Of a stretch of DNA of 64,000 bases, positions 19,783 to 28,022 are shown piece by piece. The notes beneath the pieces were generated by a model. That model was not told the DNA's origin and did not search any database. It saw only the letters and a list, made by a program, of their open reading frames with translations. The position numbers and the translations under genes are program-made. Each line of letters opens with the position of its first letter. Positions within the stretch are counted from its first letter, which is position 1. Origin of the DNA: Leptolyngbya sp. FACHB-321 (lineage in GTDB: Bacteria > Cyanobacteriota > Cyanobacteriia > Leptolyngbyales > Leptolyngbyaceae); assembly GCF_014695975.1 (NCBI RefSeq), contig NZ_JACJPI010000078.1:1-64000 (forward strand), given 5' to 3'.

Positions 19783-20184
19783 ATGAACGATGCAGAACTG
19801 ATCAACACTTTGGAAGAAGCGATCGCAGGCTTGCAGTGGATGAGCGAGTCAGATTACCCCTTCACTGTGGTCTATTGGCAGGACGAGTTACCCATCCTCA
19901 CGCCAGAACACTTGCTGCAATTGACTAATCACCCCCCAGATACGCTTGTTGAAACCGAAGCAGTGGATGACTTTTTTGCGATCGCTACCCAAGCACAAGA
20001 TTGGCACAACGCTGAAGCCACAGTAATTGTCCAACGCTACCAGACGCTTGTCGAAACCTTAAAGCAGTCTCTTGATGCTTTAACAGTCTATCGTCTGGGT
20101 CAAATCAATCTCGATCTCTACATTATTGGCAAAACTACGACAGGGGCACTAGCTGGACTGGCAACGCAAGCCGTAGAAACCTAA
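19783..20184 (+). CDS. Nuclease A inhibitor-like protein (NuiA family)
   Basis: The 133-residue product matches the NuiA family (PF07924), which in Anabaena binds and inhibits the nonspecific nuclease NucA with high affinity. Typical segments are LEEAIAGLQWMSESDYPF, VDDFFAIATQAQDWHN, RYQTLVETLKQSLDALTVYRLG and the C-terminal LYIIGKTTTGALAGLATQAVET. ATG 19783 is preceded by GAGG/AAAGGG at suitable spacing. No nucA-like nuclease gene is in the window, so the partner is elsewhere, or this inhibits another nuclease. It begins 113 bases after the barrel gene's stop. Confidence 0.88.
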   Translation: MNDAELINTLEEAIAGLQWMSESDYPFTVVYWQDELPILTPEHLLQLTNHPPDTLVETEAVDDFFAIATQAQDWHNAEATVIVQRYQTLVETLKQSLDALTVYRLGQINLDLYIIGKTTTGALAGLATQAVET

Positions 20185-20383
20185 ATAGGATTGGGATTTC
20201 TTGTCACTCAGCTTAACGTGGCTACATCATGTGATGGTTCTCTTTTTTAAGCGCAGTATTTCTAAAACTGCTCGCCCGATTTACGCCCAACATCGTGAGC
20301 AATCTCAGTCAAGCGAACCAGAAAATTCAAAAGCGTCAGCTCTGCCATTTCTTTTGAACTGTTCTAAATGCATTGTTTAAAGT

Positions 20384-20420
20384 AAAAGCGTACGATCGAT
20401 TAAGTCGATCGTACGCTTTT
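20384..20420. terminator. Perfect 16-bp palindromic hairpin, probable bidirectional terminator
   Basis: AAAAGCGTACGATCGA and TCGATCGTACGCTTTT pair without mismatch around loop TTAAG. Both strands end in a T run after the stem. It lies about 200 bases after the nuclease-inhibitor gene and 99 bases after the pentapeptide gene on the opposite strand, so it could end transcription from both sides. Confidence 0.75.
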
Positions 20421-20518
20421 ATATCTTTACCGATAGAGACTGATGTTTGCTGCTACTGTGCAACACAGTTTATTTATTAAGGCATCACTTTATGCTATTT
20501 ACTAGAGGAAGCATAAAT

Positions 20519-20899
20519 TCAGTCATTCAGATGATTTGCCACAGCGCTAGGGCTAACGCCATCAGCCATCCTTGCCCCACGTAAATAGGCATGGCTTAAA
20601 TTTGCCTCACTTACGTTTGTATCACTTAAGTCTGTATTAGTTAAATTTGCTTTAGTCAGATTTGTTTCCGTCAGATTTGCACCCGTAAGAATGGCATCTG
20701 TGAGATTAGCATGGCTTAAATTTGTGCGGGTTAAGTTCGCTTTGGTTAAGTTAGCACCACTCAAATTTGCACCACTTAGATTCAGGTTCCTGAGGTTAGC
20801 TGCCATTAGGTTTAGGCTTCTAAAATCTCTTTGTCCTGCCGAATAACGGCTCATGAGTTCTTTCGTGTTCATGGGGTTTTTGAGAGTAAGAGGTGACAT
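20519..20899 (-). CDS. Pentapeptide-repeat protein
   Basis: The 126-residue product contains about 14 tandem A(N/D)LXX pentapeptides (for example LSGANLSGANLTKANLTRTN), which fold as a right-handed quadrilateral beta-helix. The N-terminal MNTKELMSRYSAGQRDF is a common leader in cyanobacterial family members, so ATG 20872 is an alternative start that removes nine residues. No signal peptide, so cytosolic. Function unknown; related cyanobacterial proteins are numerous. The gene lies five bases after the stop of a winged-helix-like gene that overlaps rpsU, so it is likely the last gene of that transcript. Confidence 0.8.
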   Translation of the reverse strand: MSPLTLKNPMNTKELMSRYSAGQRDFRSLNLMAANLRNLNLSGANLSGANLTKANLTRTNLSHANLTDAILTGANLTETNLTKANLTNTDLSDTNVSEANLSHAYLRGARMADGVSPSAVANHLND

Positions 20900-20904
20900 A
20901 CAAA

Positions 20905-21129
20905 TTAATCAGCGCTTGAGCGCAGACGATAGGTGAGTACAGATATGTCCCCAGTGGGAACAAAATACGTTTCAATGTGGTTCTGGTCCTTAAGATGCTG
21001 CAAGGCAGGAACCAGCGCTGAATAGCTTTTACCAGTCAAATCAAAAAGCTGACCACGATTTTTGTCTCCATGTTGCAGCGCTTCTAAAATCACATGATCG
21101 ATAGGCACAGAAGACGCTTCAGCGGTCAT
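20905..21129 (-). CDS. Small winged-helix-like hypothetical protein
   Basis: The 74-residue product looks like a compact helix-turn-helix: [42 protein letters not shown] followed by a beta wing ([17 protein letters not shown]). The layout matches winged-helix domains that follow the MarR/PadR style, but it lacks an extended dimer helix. The start ATG 21129 overlaps the rpsU stop as ATGA, typical of translational coupling. A pentapeptide gene follows. This may be a small regulator or an RNA-binding partner of the ribosomal protein; the role is inferred only from position. Confidence 0.65.
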   Translation of the reverse strand: MTAEASSVPIDHVILEALQHGDKNRGQLFDLTGKSYSALVPALQHLKDQNHIETYFVPTGDISVLTYRLRSSAD

Positions 21130-21314
21130 TGGTTAAATCTCCGCTTGCCTTGTTTGTGTTTAGCCAGTGCTTTGCGCTTACGTTTTTCGATCGGTGTTTC
21201 AAAGTGGCGGTGTTTACGCATATCTGGGAAAATGCCTGCTTTGGAAACAGCGCGCTTAAAGCGGCGTAGTGCTGAGTCAATGCCTTCACTTTCACCCGGA
21301 ACAATTTGAGTCAT
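21126..21314 (-). CDS. rpsU: 30S ribosomal protein S21
   Basis: The 62-residue basic protein shows the S21 pattern: [37 protein letters not shown] and a lysine-rich tail. It binds the 3' domain of 16S rRNA and helps initiation. Cyanobacteria frequently place rpsU directly downstream of a cold-induced RRM gene (rbp-rpsU), and here the RRM gene lies upstream in the same orientation. Its stop overlaps the next gene's ATG. A terminator between the RRM gene and rpsU means that read-through or a separate promoter is needed for rpsU. Confidence 0.95.
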   Translation of the reverse strand: MTQIVPGESEGIDSALRRFKRAVSKAGIFPDMRKHRHFETPIEKRKRKALAKHKQGKRRFNQ

Positions 21315-21378
21315 TCAACCTCCGCACAGATTAATTCAATACTGTTGAATGCTTGCTGTACATAAGCAAGCTATCAGC

Positions 21379-21406
21379 AAAAAAGGCAGACTCCTTGTCT
21401 GCCTTC
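21379..21406 (-). terminator. Terminator of the RRM gene upstream of rpsU
   Basis: AAGGCAGAC and GTCTGCCTT form a perfect 9-base stem with loop TCCTT; on the minus strand it is followed by a T run. It lies between rbp and rpsU and probably separates a strong rbp transcript from a weaker read-through. Confidence 0.82.
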
Positions 21407-21439
21407 AAGACTTTAGAGTGAAAGCCTCTGTCTCTAAGC

Positions 21440-21742
21440 CTAATAGGAGCGAGAAGAGCGATTGTTGTTTGACCAGTTGCCGCCGGACGATCCTCTCTCT
21501 TCACGCGGTCGCGCTTTATTAACCTTCAGGGCACGACCCATCCATTCAGCACCATCTAATGCTTCGATCGCGGCGGTTTCTTCTACTTCTGTACTCATTT
21601 CGACAAAAGCAAAGCCTCGCAAACGACCTGTTTCTCGGTCTGTCGGCAACTGTACGCGCTTCACCTCGCCATACTCGGCAAAGGCTTGGCTAAGATCATC
21701 CTGAGTAACGTCATAGGATAGATTGCCAACATAGATTGACAT
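21440..21742 (-). CDS. rbp: RRM-type RNA-binding protein (Rbp family)
   Basis: The 100-residue protein is a single RRM with RNP2 IYVGNL and RNP1 RGFAFVEM motifs and a short C-terminal Gly/Ser/Asn-rich tail (GSSGGNWSNNN). Such proteins in cyanobacteria are cold-inducible RNA chaperones; some stabilise photosynthesis or desaturase mRNAs. ATG 21742 follows GGGAGAG and gives the standard MSIYVGNL start; longer frames add no domain. The 5' leader before this start is long and may hold cold-responsive structure. It ends at the terminator preceding rpsU. Confidence 0.93.
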   Translation of the reverse strand: MSIYVGNLSYDVTQDDLSQAFAEYGEVKRVQLPTDRETGRLRGFAFVEMSTEVEETAAIEALDGAEWMGRALKVNKARPREERGSSGGNWSNNNRSSRSY

Positions 21743-22498
21743 GGAGACTCTCCCGAATCTGAAAGTGTAGAGAGTTAGATCCGGAGAAACGCTCCTAAGA
21801 CGAATCACACAGCCGAAAATAATCCTTATTCGTAAGCCTAGCACAACTTTCTGTAAAGACGTGGTTCCTACCCCATGAGCAGTGCTCCTGCAAGCGATCG
21901 TCCTCTAGTAAACGCAATCATCATATGAGCCGGTTTGCTAATCTGTTCAACCGGAGCACGCTTGCTTATATACAGCTTTGGTACCTTTGATTAGTTAAGA
22001 GGTAATAGGTCTGTAAATTGTCAAAGTCTTTCTGAATCCTAAATCCTGAATCCCAATGCCTTGCTAAATTTTTTTTTTGAGTTGCACCCTGTCAACCGGC
22101 TTGTGGGACGATCGTTCAGCGATCCAATCGCCCATCAAGCATATCTTTTCATGGTAATTTATACTCTGAGATGCTATCACCTACTGGTCTTGAAGATGAG
22201 AATCTTTTTATATAGATCGAAGATTATTGCAAGAGCGTCTGGTTGTTTATGAGCAACAGCAGGGCACAATCCTAACTATTAGCTTCTCGTTAAGTGAATT
22301 GCTAAGACATAGATGGTTGACGCACTGCAAACTGTTTTAAGGCACTTTAAACTAAACCTCTCCACGTAAAGTCTAAAGAACGTAAAGTCTAAAGATTAAT
22401 GAAGATTGATGAAGTGGATGAACGTTTAGCTAAAATCTCAGTCGATTGCCCCATAGAAATCAACCATTTCTCTCTAACTTTTTATTAGGAGCGCTTTC
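21743..22498. other. Spacer of 750 bp between rbp and the lpxA-like gene
   Basis: Contains the divergent 5' regions of rbp and lpxA-like. A 16-base tandem duplication (see 22365-22396) lies near the right end. A short frame around 22061-22252 has no coding character. No RNA gene or terminator was found. Confidence 0.5.
22365..22396. repeat. Tandem 16-bp duplication
   Basis: CGTAAAGTCTAAAGAA is followed directly by CGTAAAGTCTAAAGAT, differing only in the last base. It lies about 100 bases upstream of the lpxA-like gene and may be a slippage product or operator pair. Confidence 0.7.
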
Positions 22499-23347
22499 TT
22501 GATTACCTTGCTGCATCCAACGGCGACCATTCATCCTGATGCCGAATTGCATCCAACTGTGCAAGTCGGAGCCCATGCTGTAATTGGGGCGAAAGTGAAA
22601 GTGGGTCCTGAAACCGTTATTGGTCCCAATGTTGTGCTAGACGGTTGGACTGAAATTGGCGCACGTAACCATATTTTTCCGGGTGCGGCGATCGGTGTTG
22701 AACCACAAGACCCCATTACGACTAGCGCAAACAGTTTAGTCAAAATTGGGGATGACAACCAAATTCGAGAATATGTGACGATCAGCCGATCAAATCGAGC
22801 AGATGAAGTAACGGTGATTGGCGATCGCAATCTATTGATGGCGTATATCCATATTGCTCAAGGATGTGTCATTGAGAACAATGTTGTGATCGCCAATGCA
22901 GTCATTCTGGGCGAACACGTTCATGTTGAATCGCGAGCATTTATCAGCGGCATCGGTGAAGTTTATCCGTTTGTTCGCATTGGTCGCTTAGTGATGGTCG
23001 CATTCATGCACCAAATTACCTGCGACATACCGCCCTATATGCTGGTAGAAGGTCAGCCTGCTCGAGTGCGATCGCTGAATCGGGTCGGTCTTAAACGTGC
23101 CGGGTTGATGGCAGAACAGGAAGGGCAAGTGATTCAGACCTTAAGAACTGCCTTTCGTTTGCTCTATCGGTCAGACTTATCGCTGGATGAGGCGCTCGAA
23201 AAGCTCGATCAACTGCCCGATAACGAACACTTACTGCATCTGAAACAATTTTTATGTAGCTCTCAAATGGAAGGACGGCGTGGGCTTACTCCTGGAAAGA
23301 GTGCGGACAGCAAAAGTGATATGAAGCTAAGTGCTGTACAGGAATAA
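22499..23347 (+). CDS. lpxA: LpxA-type acyltransferase paralogue with altered active site
   Basis: The 282-residue left-handed beta-helix protein resembles UDP-GlcNAc O-acyltransferase, the first lipid A enzyme, with hexapeptide repeats (VIGPNVVL, VIENNVVIANAVILGEH) and the C-terminal PPYMLVEGQPARVRSLN. E. coli His125 lies in HIAHDC; here the same position is Gln121 in HIAQGC. His160 is also replaced (Tyr156 in GEVYPF), while the counterparts of His122 and His144 remain. Catalysis by the usual general-base route is therefore doubtful. Translation starts at TTG 22499 (GGAGCG upstream). It stands alone rather than with fabZ, lpxC and lpxB. It may be a different acyltransferase or a structural paralogue. 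Confidence 0.8.
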   Translation: MITLLHPTATIHPDAELHPTVQVGAHAVIGAKVKVGPETVIGPNVVLDGWTEIGARNHIFPGAAIGVEPQDPITTSANSLVKIGDDNQIREYVTISRSNRADEVTVIGDRNLLMAYIHIAQGCVIENNVVIANAVILGEHVHVESRAFISGIGEVYPFVRIGRLVMVAFMHQITCDIPPYMLVEGQPARVRSLNRVGLKRAGLMAEQEGQVIQTLRTAFRLLYRSDLSLDEALEKLDQLPDNEHLLHLKQFLCSSQMEGRRGLTPGKSADSKSDMKLSAVQE

Positions 23348-23466
23348 TTGGTAGTCGATAGGGAAAAACGCAGCCTTGTTGAGTACAGACTGCTTACTGA
23401 TGCAAACGATAGACATGAATAAACAGTAATACGGGCTTTGTATACCCTCCTTAGCCTACTGTGACG

Positions 23467-25680
23467 CTAGCGATAAGCTTGGACAAACGCGATCGTGCTG
23501 CGCCACTTCACAGCTTGATTCACCAGGCGCGTGAACGCCGATCGCACTTTTGTAAGTTCTGCTTGAGATAAGTGGTGCGAGAGGTGAGTAGCATAGGAGG
23601 GTTGAATGCTGTTGGCCGCGAACCAGCGATCGACCAGTGCTGCCGTGATGAGCATTTCTGTAGACAACGGTTCGACCTGAAGCACAACCGTAAAGCCAGC
23701 TGTCTCAAACATTGCTTGTAGATCTGGCGCATCCCAGTTCACCATTGAATCGTCGGGCTGAGTGTAGATCGCCTCTTCTGCTTTCACCAGCTTCTGATAG
23801 AGCTTGTCACTCAGCCAACCAGGATCAAGCAGTTGGTAAAGCCGCTGTGCCTGATGGGGAATCGATTCCGCCAAAGTGACTGTGCCGTTGGGTTGCAACC
23901 AGTTGGCAAGCGATCGCACAATGCCGGCTTTACCCACTTCTCGCATAAGTGCATTTCGCCCCATAATGTGGTCAAACCGCACGTCGCTTGCTTGTGCCTC
24001 TAGAGCTGTTGGCAATTCAGCAAGGGACGTTTGCAGCACGAGCGGGCGGGCGAGTTCTGGTAAAACGGCAGCTTGCTGGGTCATCGCGTTGGCATCGGTC
24101 GTGGTGCGAACGCAGGCAATGACGCTGCCTTCAGGAGTCTGGCGTATAGCTTCCCAGGTCAGCAAACCGCTGCCAGCGTTGAGATCCAGCACAACATGAT
24201 GACGTTGAGGGGCGGCGAGGGCAAAGAGGCGATCGCGCACCTCTCCTAAGCGATCGCCTGCCTGTCCTAGTGTGCGCAGGAGCCAACGCTCCTGAGCCGA
24301 ATCCACAGGTCCAAAGGTTAGCACTTCGGGCAGTGCCACACTCGTCCCTTCGAGCAAAGCTGCTAGTTGTGCTTCACGGCGTCGCGCCACTTGCGTCTGA
24401 ATTGCCGACTCAAAGCCGCGATCGGACGGTTGGTAGAAGACCTGACCTTGCAGACTGCTAGGCAAATACTGCTGTGCCACCCAGTGGTCGCGGTAGGCAT
24501 GAGGATAGAGATAGCCTGCGCCATGCCCAAAGCCTTTTTTGTCTCGATTGGCATCTTTAAGCGGATTAGGGACATCGCCTTCCCGCTCTTGCTCGACGGC
24601 TGAGAGCGCATCGAAAAAACCCATAACGCTGTTGGATTTGGGAGCCGTTGCTAAATAGAGCGTGGCATGAGCCAGTGGATAGCGACCTTCGGGTAAACCA
24701 ATGCGATCGAAGGTCTCGGCACAGGCATGGACAATCGTGATCGCGTTAGGGTCTGCCATCCCCACATCTTCACCTGCTAGAATCAGCAGCCGACGAAAAA
24801 TGAAGCGCGGATCTTCCCCGGCATAAACCATCCGTGCCAACCAGTAAAGCGCTGCATCGGGGTCTGACCCACGTACACTTTTAATGAACGCGCTAATGGT
24901 ATCAAAGTGAGCATCGCCTTCTTTGTCATACAGCACAGCACGGCGCTGAATTGATTCTTCCGCAACCGCTAGGGTGACATGGATGCTGCCTGCTGCATCC
25001 GGTGGTGTGGTTTCAACTGCCAGTTCCAACGCATTCAGCAGCGCGCGGGCATCGCCATTGGCGACATTCACCAGATGATCGAGCGCCGCGTCCTCTAACT
25101 GCACGTCGAGCTTGCCATAACCGCGATCGTCATCCTGTAATGCCTGCTGCACCACATTTCGCAAGTCTTGTTCGTCCAGTGGCTTGAGTTGGAAGAGCCG
25201 CGATCGACTTACCAGTGCCTTATTCACCTCAAAATACGGATTCTCGGTTGTCGCTCCAATCAGAATCACCGTGCCATTTTCTACCCAAGGTAAGAGCGCA
25301 TCTTGCTGTGCTTTGTTAAACCGATGCACTTCATCTACGAACAAAATGGTTCGCTGACCATACATCCCGCGTTTGTCCTGGGCAGCAGCGATTGCCTCTC
25401 GAATCTCCTTCACCCCTGACAGCACCGCATTAATCGCAATAAAATGTGCCTGTGTAGTGTTGGCAATAATCCGCGCTAGCGTTGTTTTTCCCGTGCCTGG
25501 TGGTCCATAGAAGATGAGTGAAGAAAGCTGGTCTGCTTGAATCGCTCGTCGCAGCAGTCGTCCAGGACCGACGATCGCATCCTGCCCCACAAACTCATCC
25601 AGTATGCGGGGGCGCAACCGTGCTGCCAGCGGTGCTTCAGCTTCAGTGATATCTAAGCGATGCTGCTGGAAGAGATCCAT
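23467..25680 (-). CDS. rarA: RarA/MgsA-type AAA+ ATPase fused to a methyltransferase-like domain
   Basis: The 737-residue protein has two parts. Residues 1 to about 430 are a RarA (MgsA) replication-associated recombination ATPase: GPPGTGKTT at 59-67, [23 protein letters not shown], and the MgsA C-terminal tetramer region ([31 protein letters not shown]). Residues about 470-737 resemble a SAM-dependent methyltransferase core: [24 protein letters not shown] and later hydrophobic strands, with no clear catalytic NPPY. This fusion is a known cyanobacterial RarA/unknown-domain architecture. RarA acts at stalled forks in the cytosol. The ATG 25680 sits 5 bases from the divergent DUF3445 start. Confidence 0.88.
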   Translation of the reverse strand: MDLFQQHRLDITEAEAPLAARLRPRILDEFVGQDAIVGPGRLLRRAIQADQLSSLIFYGPPGTGKTTLARIIANTTQAHFIAINAVLSGVKEIREAIAAAQDKRGMYGQRTILFVDEVHRFNKAQQDALLPWVENGTVILIGATTENPYFEVNKALVSRSRLFQLKPLDEQDLRNVVQQALQDDDRGYGKLDVQLEDAALDHLVNVANGDARALLNALELAVETTPPDAAGSIHVTLAVAEESIQRRAVLYDKEGDAHFDTISAFIKSVRGSDPDAALYWLARMVYAGEDPRFIFRRLLILAGEDVGMADPNAITIVHACAETFDRIGLPEGRYPLAHATLYLATAPKSNSVMGFFDALSAVEQEREGDVPNPLKDANRDKKGFGHGAGYLYPHAYRDHWVAQQYLPSSLQGQVFYQPSDRGFESAIQTQVARRREAQLAALLEGTSVALPEVLTFGPVDSAQERWLLRTLGQAGDRLGEVRDRLFALAAPQRHHVVLDLNAGSGLLTWEAIRQTPEGSVIACVRTTTDANAMTQQAAVLPELARPLVLQTSLAELPTALEAQASDVRFDHIMGRNALMREVGKAGIVRSLANWLQPNGTVTLAESIPHQAQRLYQLLDPGWLSDKLYQKLVKAEEAIYTQPDDSMVNWDAPDLQAMFETAGFTVVLQVEPLSTEMLITAALVDRWFAANSIQPSYATHLSHHLSQAELTKVRSAFTRLVNQAVKWRSTIAFVQAYR

Positions 25681-25685
25681 AAAAC

Positions 25686-26729
25686 ATGATAGCTGGTATG
25701 GCTTTTTCTACTGATCGACTACTGCAAGGAGCGCCACCCGTTGAGGTCTGTAACGATTCAGCGTACTACTTTCCTCTGGTGCATGGACGCTACGAGGTAA
25801 AACCAGGGCTGGTGAAGTTTGGCACTGATTTTGGCAATGAGGCAGTCGATCGACAAGTGTTTCAGTTTGATAGCAGCTTTGCTCATTATCGACAGATGAA
25901 GCGTCAGGCGCGGGCAGAGCAGTTAAGCAAGTATTACCAGACTCACAACTATACCGATGCAGTAGCAAGCGCGATCGCCCGCTTTATTGTCCATCGCCTT
26001 GTGCAGGAACATCCTCAGCACTTTCAACTGACATCTCAGACCGGCGGCACTTTGAGCGTTTATAGTCAGCTTACCGGAGAGATATTTTACCTGAATGCCG
26101 CATACCGGCTACAGCAGGTGCAAGCAGTAGAACCGATTGAGCCACCCTATGTTTCTACGTTAGACGCACTCGCGTCTCAGTTGCAGGACGATATAACCGT
26201 TGTCAGTCGATCGAACGACGACCACTGGATAAGCGCCATTCATCTCTGCTATCCCAATCATTGGTCAGCCGAGGCAAAAATCGGCAGAGAGTTTGCGACC
26301 GTTCATGCGCCTGTTGCAGGTATGACGGCAATGAATCAGAGGGGAAAGGCGATCGTGCAAACGATGATTACCCGCAAGCCCTCGGTTCGCTTTGCCTGGG
26401 GACTCAGCACTGACACCCGCTTAAACCATCATCCTGTCCCACCGGCTGGGGTGGCGATCGATACCTGGCAAGGCAGAGCCTTTAATCCACAGCAACCGCA
26501 ACTCTATCTCAGAATTGAGCGCCAGGTTGTTTGGGGCTTCCCAGACTGTGACGCCGCCTTGTTTACCATTCGCACCTACTTTAGAGATTGCCACGCTATC
26601 AAGCAAGATCCCAGACTAAACGCTAGTCTCGTTTCTGCGTTGCAATCTATGCCATCAAACTCACTAGTTTATAAAGGGTTAGATGTAAGTAGAGAGGCGA
26701 TCGTCGCCTGGCTAACTCAAGAGCCTTAG
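25686..26729 (+). CDS. DUF3445 / heme-dependent oxidative N-demethylase-like protein
   Basis: The 347-residue product matches the DUF3445 family: DQVFQFDSSFAHYRQMKR-like acidic N-terminal region, VSRSNDDHWISAIHLCYPNHWSA, GREFATVHAPV, and the C-terminal LRIERQVVWGFPDCDAALFTIRTYF with a conserved RQ-FP pattern. Family members include heme-dependent dimethylamine-type demethylases; the true substrate here is unknown. ATG 25686 or 25698 could start translation. Its start codon lies 5 bases from the divergent rarA-type gene, so each promoter must lie within the other gene. No signal peptide. Confidence 0.85.
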   Translation: MIAGMAFSTDRLLQGAPPVEVCNDSAYYFPLVHGRYEVKPGLVKFGTDFGNEAVDRQVFQFDSSFAHYRQMKRQARAEQLSKYYQTHNYTDAVASAIARFIVHRLVQEHPQHFQLTSQTGGTLSVYSQLTGEIFYLNAAYRLQQVQAVEPIEPPYVSTLDALASQLQDDITVVSRSNDDHWISAIHLCYPNHWSAEAKIGREFATVHAPVAGMTAMNQRGKAIVQTMITRKPSVRFAWGLSTDTRLNHHPVPPAGVAIDTWQGRAFNPQQPQLYLRIERQVVWGFPDCDAALFTIRTYFRDCHAIKQDPRLNASLVSALQSMPSNSLVYKGLDVSREAIVAWLTQEP

Positions 26730-26776
26730 CGCTTTCGATCCCTTATTAAAGAAATCGGAAATTTAGTTTGGCTCGG

Positions 26777-27442
26777 CTACGCTTCTAGCCTTTGTAGCCC
26801 AAGTCGGGCAGCTTCAGACACATGTCGATGACTATCTTTTTCTAAATATTTCAACGCAGAAACACTCTTAGGAGAGGGCAAATTACCCAGCGCTTCAGCT
26901 AAACGTTGCCGTACTAACCAATCATCCGATTGAGCAAACCGTAAGATATGGTCAACTGCATCGATTGCCTTGATTTCACCTAACGCTGCGATCGCAGCCT
27001 GATGCAGCACCACCTCGTCACTGTCAAGCGCCTCAATGAGCGCATTGTACGCACGCGGATCTTTCAGGTTGCCTAGTGATACTGCTGCGCTAAACCGCAC
27101 CAGCCAATCTGTATCCTCATAAAAGGCGTGTACTAAAGGCTCTAGTGCCCGTGGGTCTTCCAAATAGCCTAAAGCTCCAGCGGCATCAGCTCGAATACCG
27201 TAATCAGCCTCGCTCGTCAGTAGCTCTACTAAAAGCGGATAGCACTCAGCCGTCGGCTTCAAGCCTAATGCGAACACTGCCATCGATCGCACCTGAAGGC
27301 TTTCATCGTTCAGCACTTTCTTGATCAGTGGTACAGCCTCTTCAGCAGAAACGTGGCGCAGAGAGACCAGCCCCAGCATTCGGTCTTTCATGCTTAGGCT
27401 CTCTAGCTGGAGTGAAATTTCCTGTAAGTTTATTGGATTCAC
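26777..27442 (-). CDS. HEAT-repeat protein
   Basis: About 221 residues of HEAT/PBS-lyase-like repeats: VSLRHVSAEEAVPLIKKVL, VRSMAVFALGLKPTAECYPLL, IRADAAGALGYLEDPRALEPL, VRFSAAVSLGNLKDPRAYNAL, LHQAAIAALGEIKAIDAVDHI and VRQRLAEALGNLPSPKSVSAL. The family includes cyanobacterial phycobilisome-related lyase-like proteins, but this one is a general repeat protein and likely a protein-interaction scaffold. GTG 27442 (MNPINLQEIS) is preferred; ATG 27532 would add 30 residues of non-repeat sequence unlike a leader. It is cytosolic. It converges on the DUF3445 gene, 47 bases apart. Confidence 0.75.
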   Translation of the reverse strand: MNPINLQEISLQLESLSMKDRMLGLVSLRHVSAEEAVPLIKKVLNDESLQVRSMAVFALGLKPTAECYPLLVELLTSEADYGIRADAAGALGYLEDPRALEPLVHAFYEDTDWLVRFSAAVSLGNLKDPRAYNALIEALDSDEVVLHQAAIAALGEIKAIDAVDHILRFAQSDDWLVRQRLAEALGNLPSPKSVSALKYLEKDSHRHVSEAARLGLQRLEA

Positions 27443-27627
27443 GTTACAAAACGTTATATTTATGATTCTCTCATTGTAGTCTCTAATCCAGAATAGCTGA
27501 GTGAGGAGAACCGATAAATGTCTAGGCTCCACCGCACATATGCTGAGAATCTGGTAGCTTCACTGTTTGGCGCGTGCGGTAATTGAAGAGGCTATAGAAG
27601 CGACCACGATTATCACCAGGCGGACAA

Positions 27628-27927
27628 TTACGTGGAAGAGAGTAAACAAAGTTTGACCTTTTCTCCAACTTTAGAATTTTTGAGTGGTGCAACCTCGTCA
27701 TACGAGACTAGATAAATGCCGTTAGTGAGAGTAACACTCGTACCGCTGCCCTCGATCGGTGCACCAGTGGAACCATCACTCAGCCGAGCGCCAACGTTCT
27801 GAATAAACGTATCCGCGCATTTGCCAACTTGGGTAGGTGGCAGAGCGCTGAACACAGGCATAGCAAACAAAACGAGACCACTAGAAAGCACGATCGAATT
27901 GATGAGGTTATTGGTTGAGCGTTTCAT
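27628..27927 (-). CDS. Small hypothetical secreted protein
   Basis: The 99-residue product begins KRSTNN and a hydrophobic core (INSIVLSSGLVLFAMPVFSA), an export signal likely cut after FSA. The mature part (LPPTQVGKCADTFIQNVGARL, VTLTNGIYLVSYDEV, GEKVKLCLLSST) has two cysteines that may form a disulfide and is beta-rich. GAGG lies shortly before ATG 27927. I know no family name. It is monocistronic, about 95 bases beyond the sensor kinase's stop codon. Confidence 0.65.
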   Translation of the reverse strand: MKRSTNNLINSIVLSSGLVLFAMPVFSALPPTQVGKCADTFIQNVGARLSDGSTGAPIEGSGTSVTLTNGIYLVSYDEVAPLKNSKVGEKVKLCLLSST

Positions 27928-28022
27928 GGACTGACCTCAGGTAGTGCTTTCATCACAATTTTATTGGCAGCGCGAGGAAGCGGTCTGCCAGTTCGTAGCT
28001 ATAAGCGACTGGCTATCAGCGT

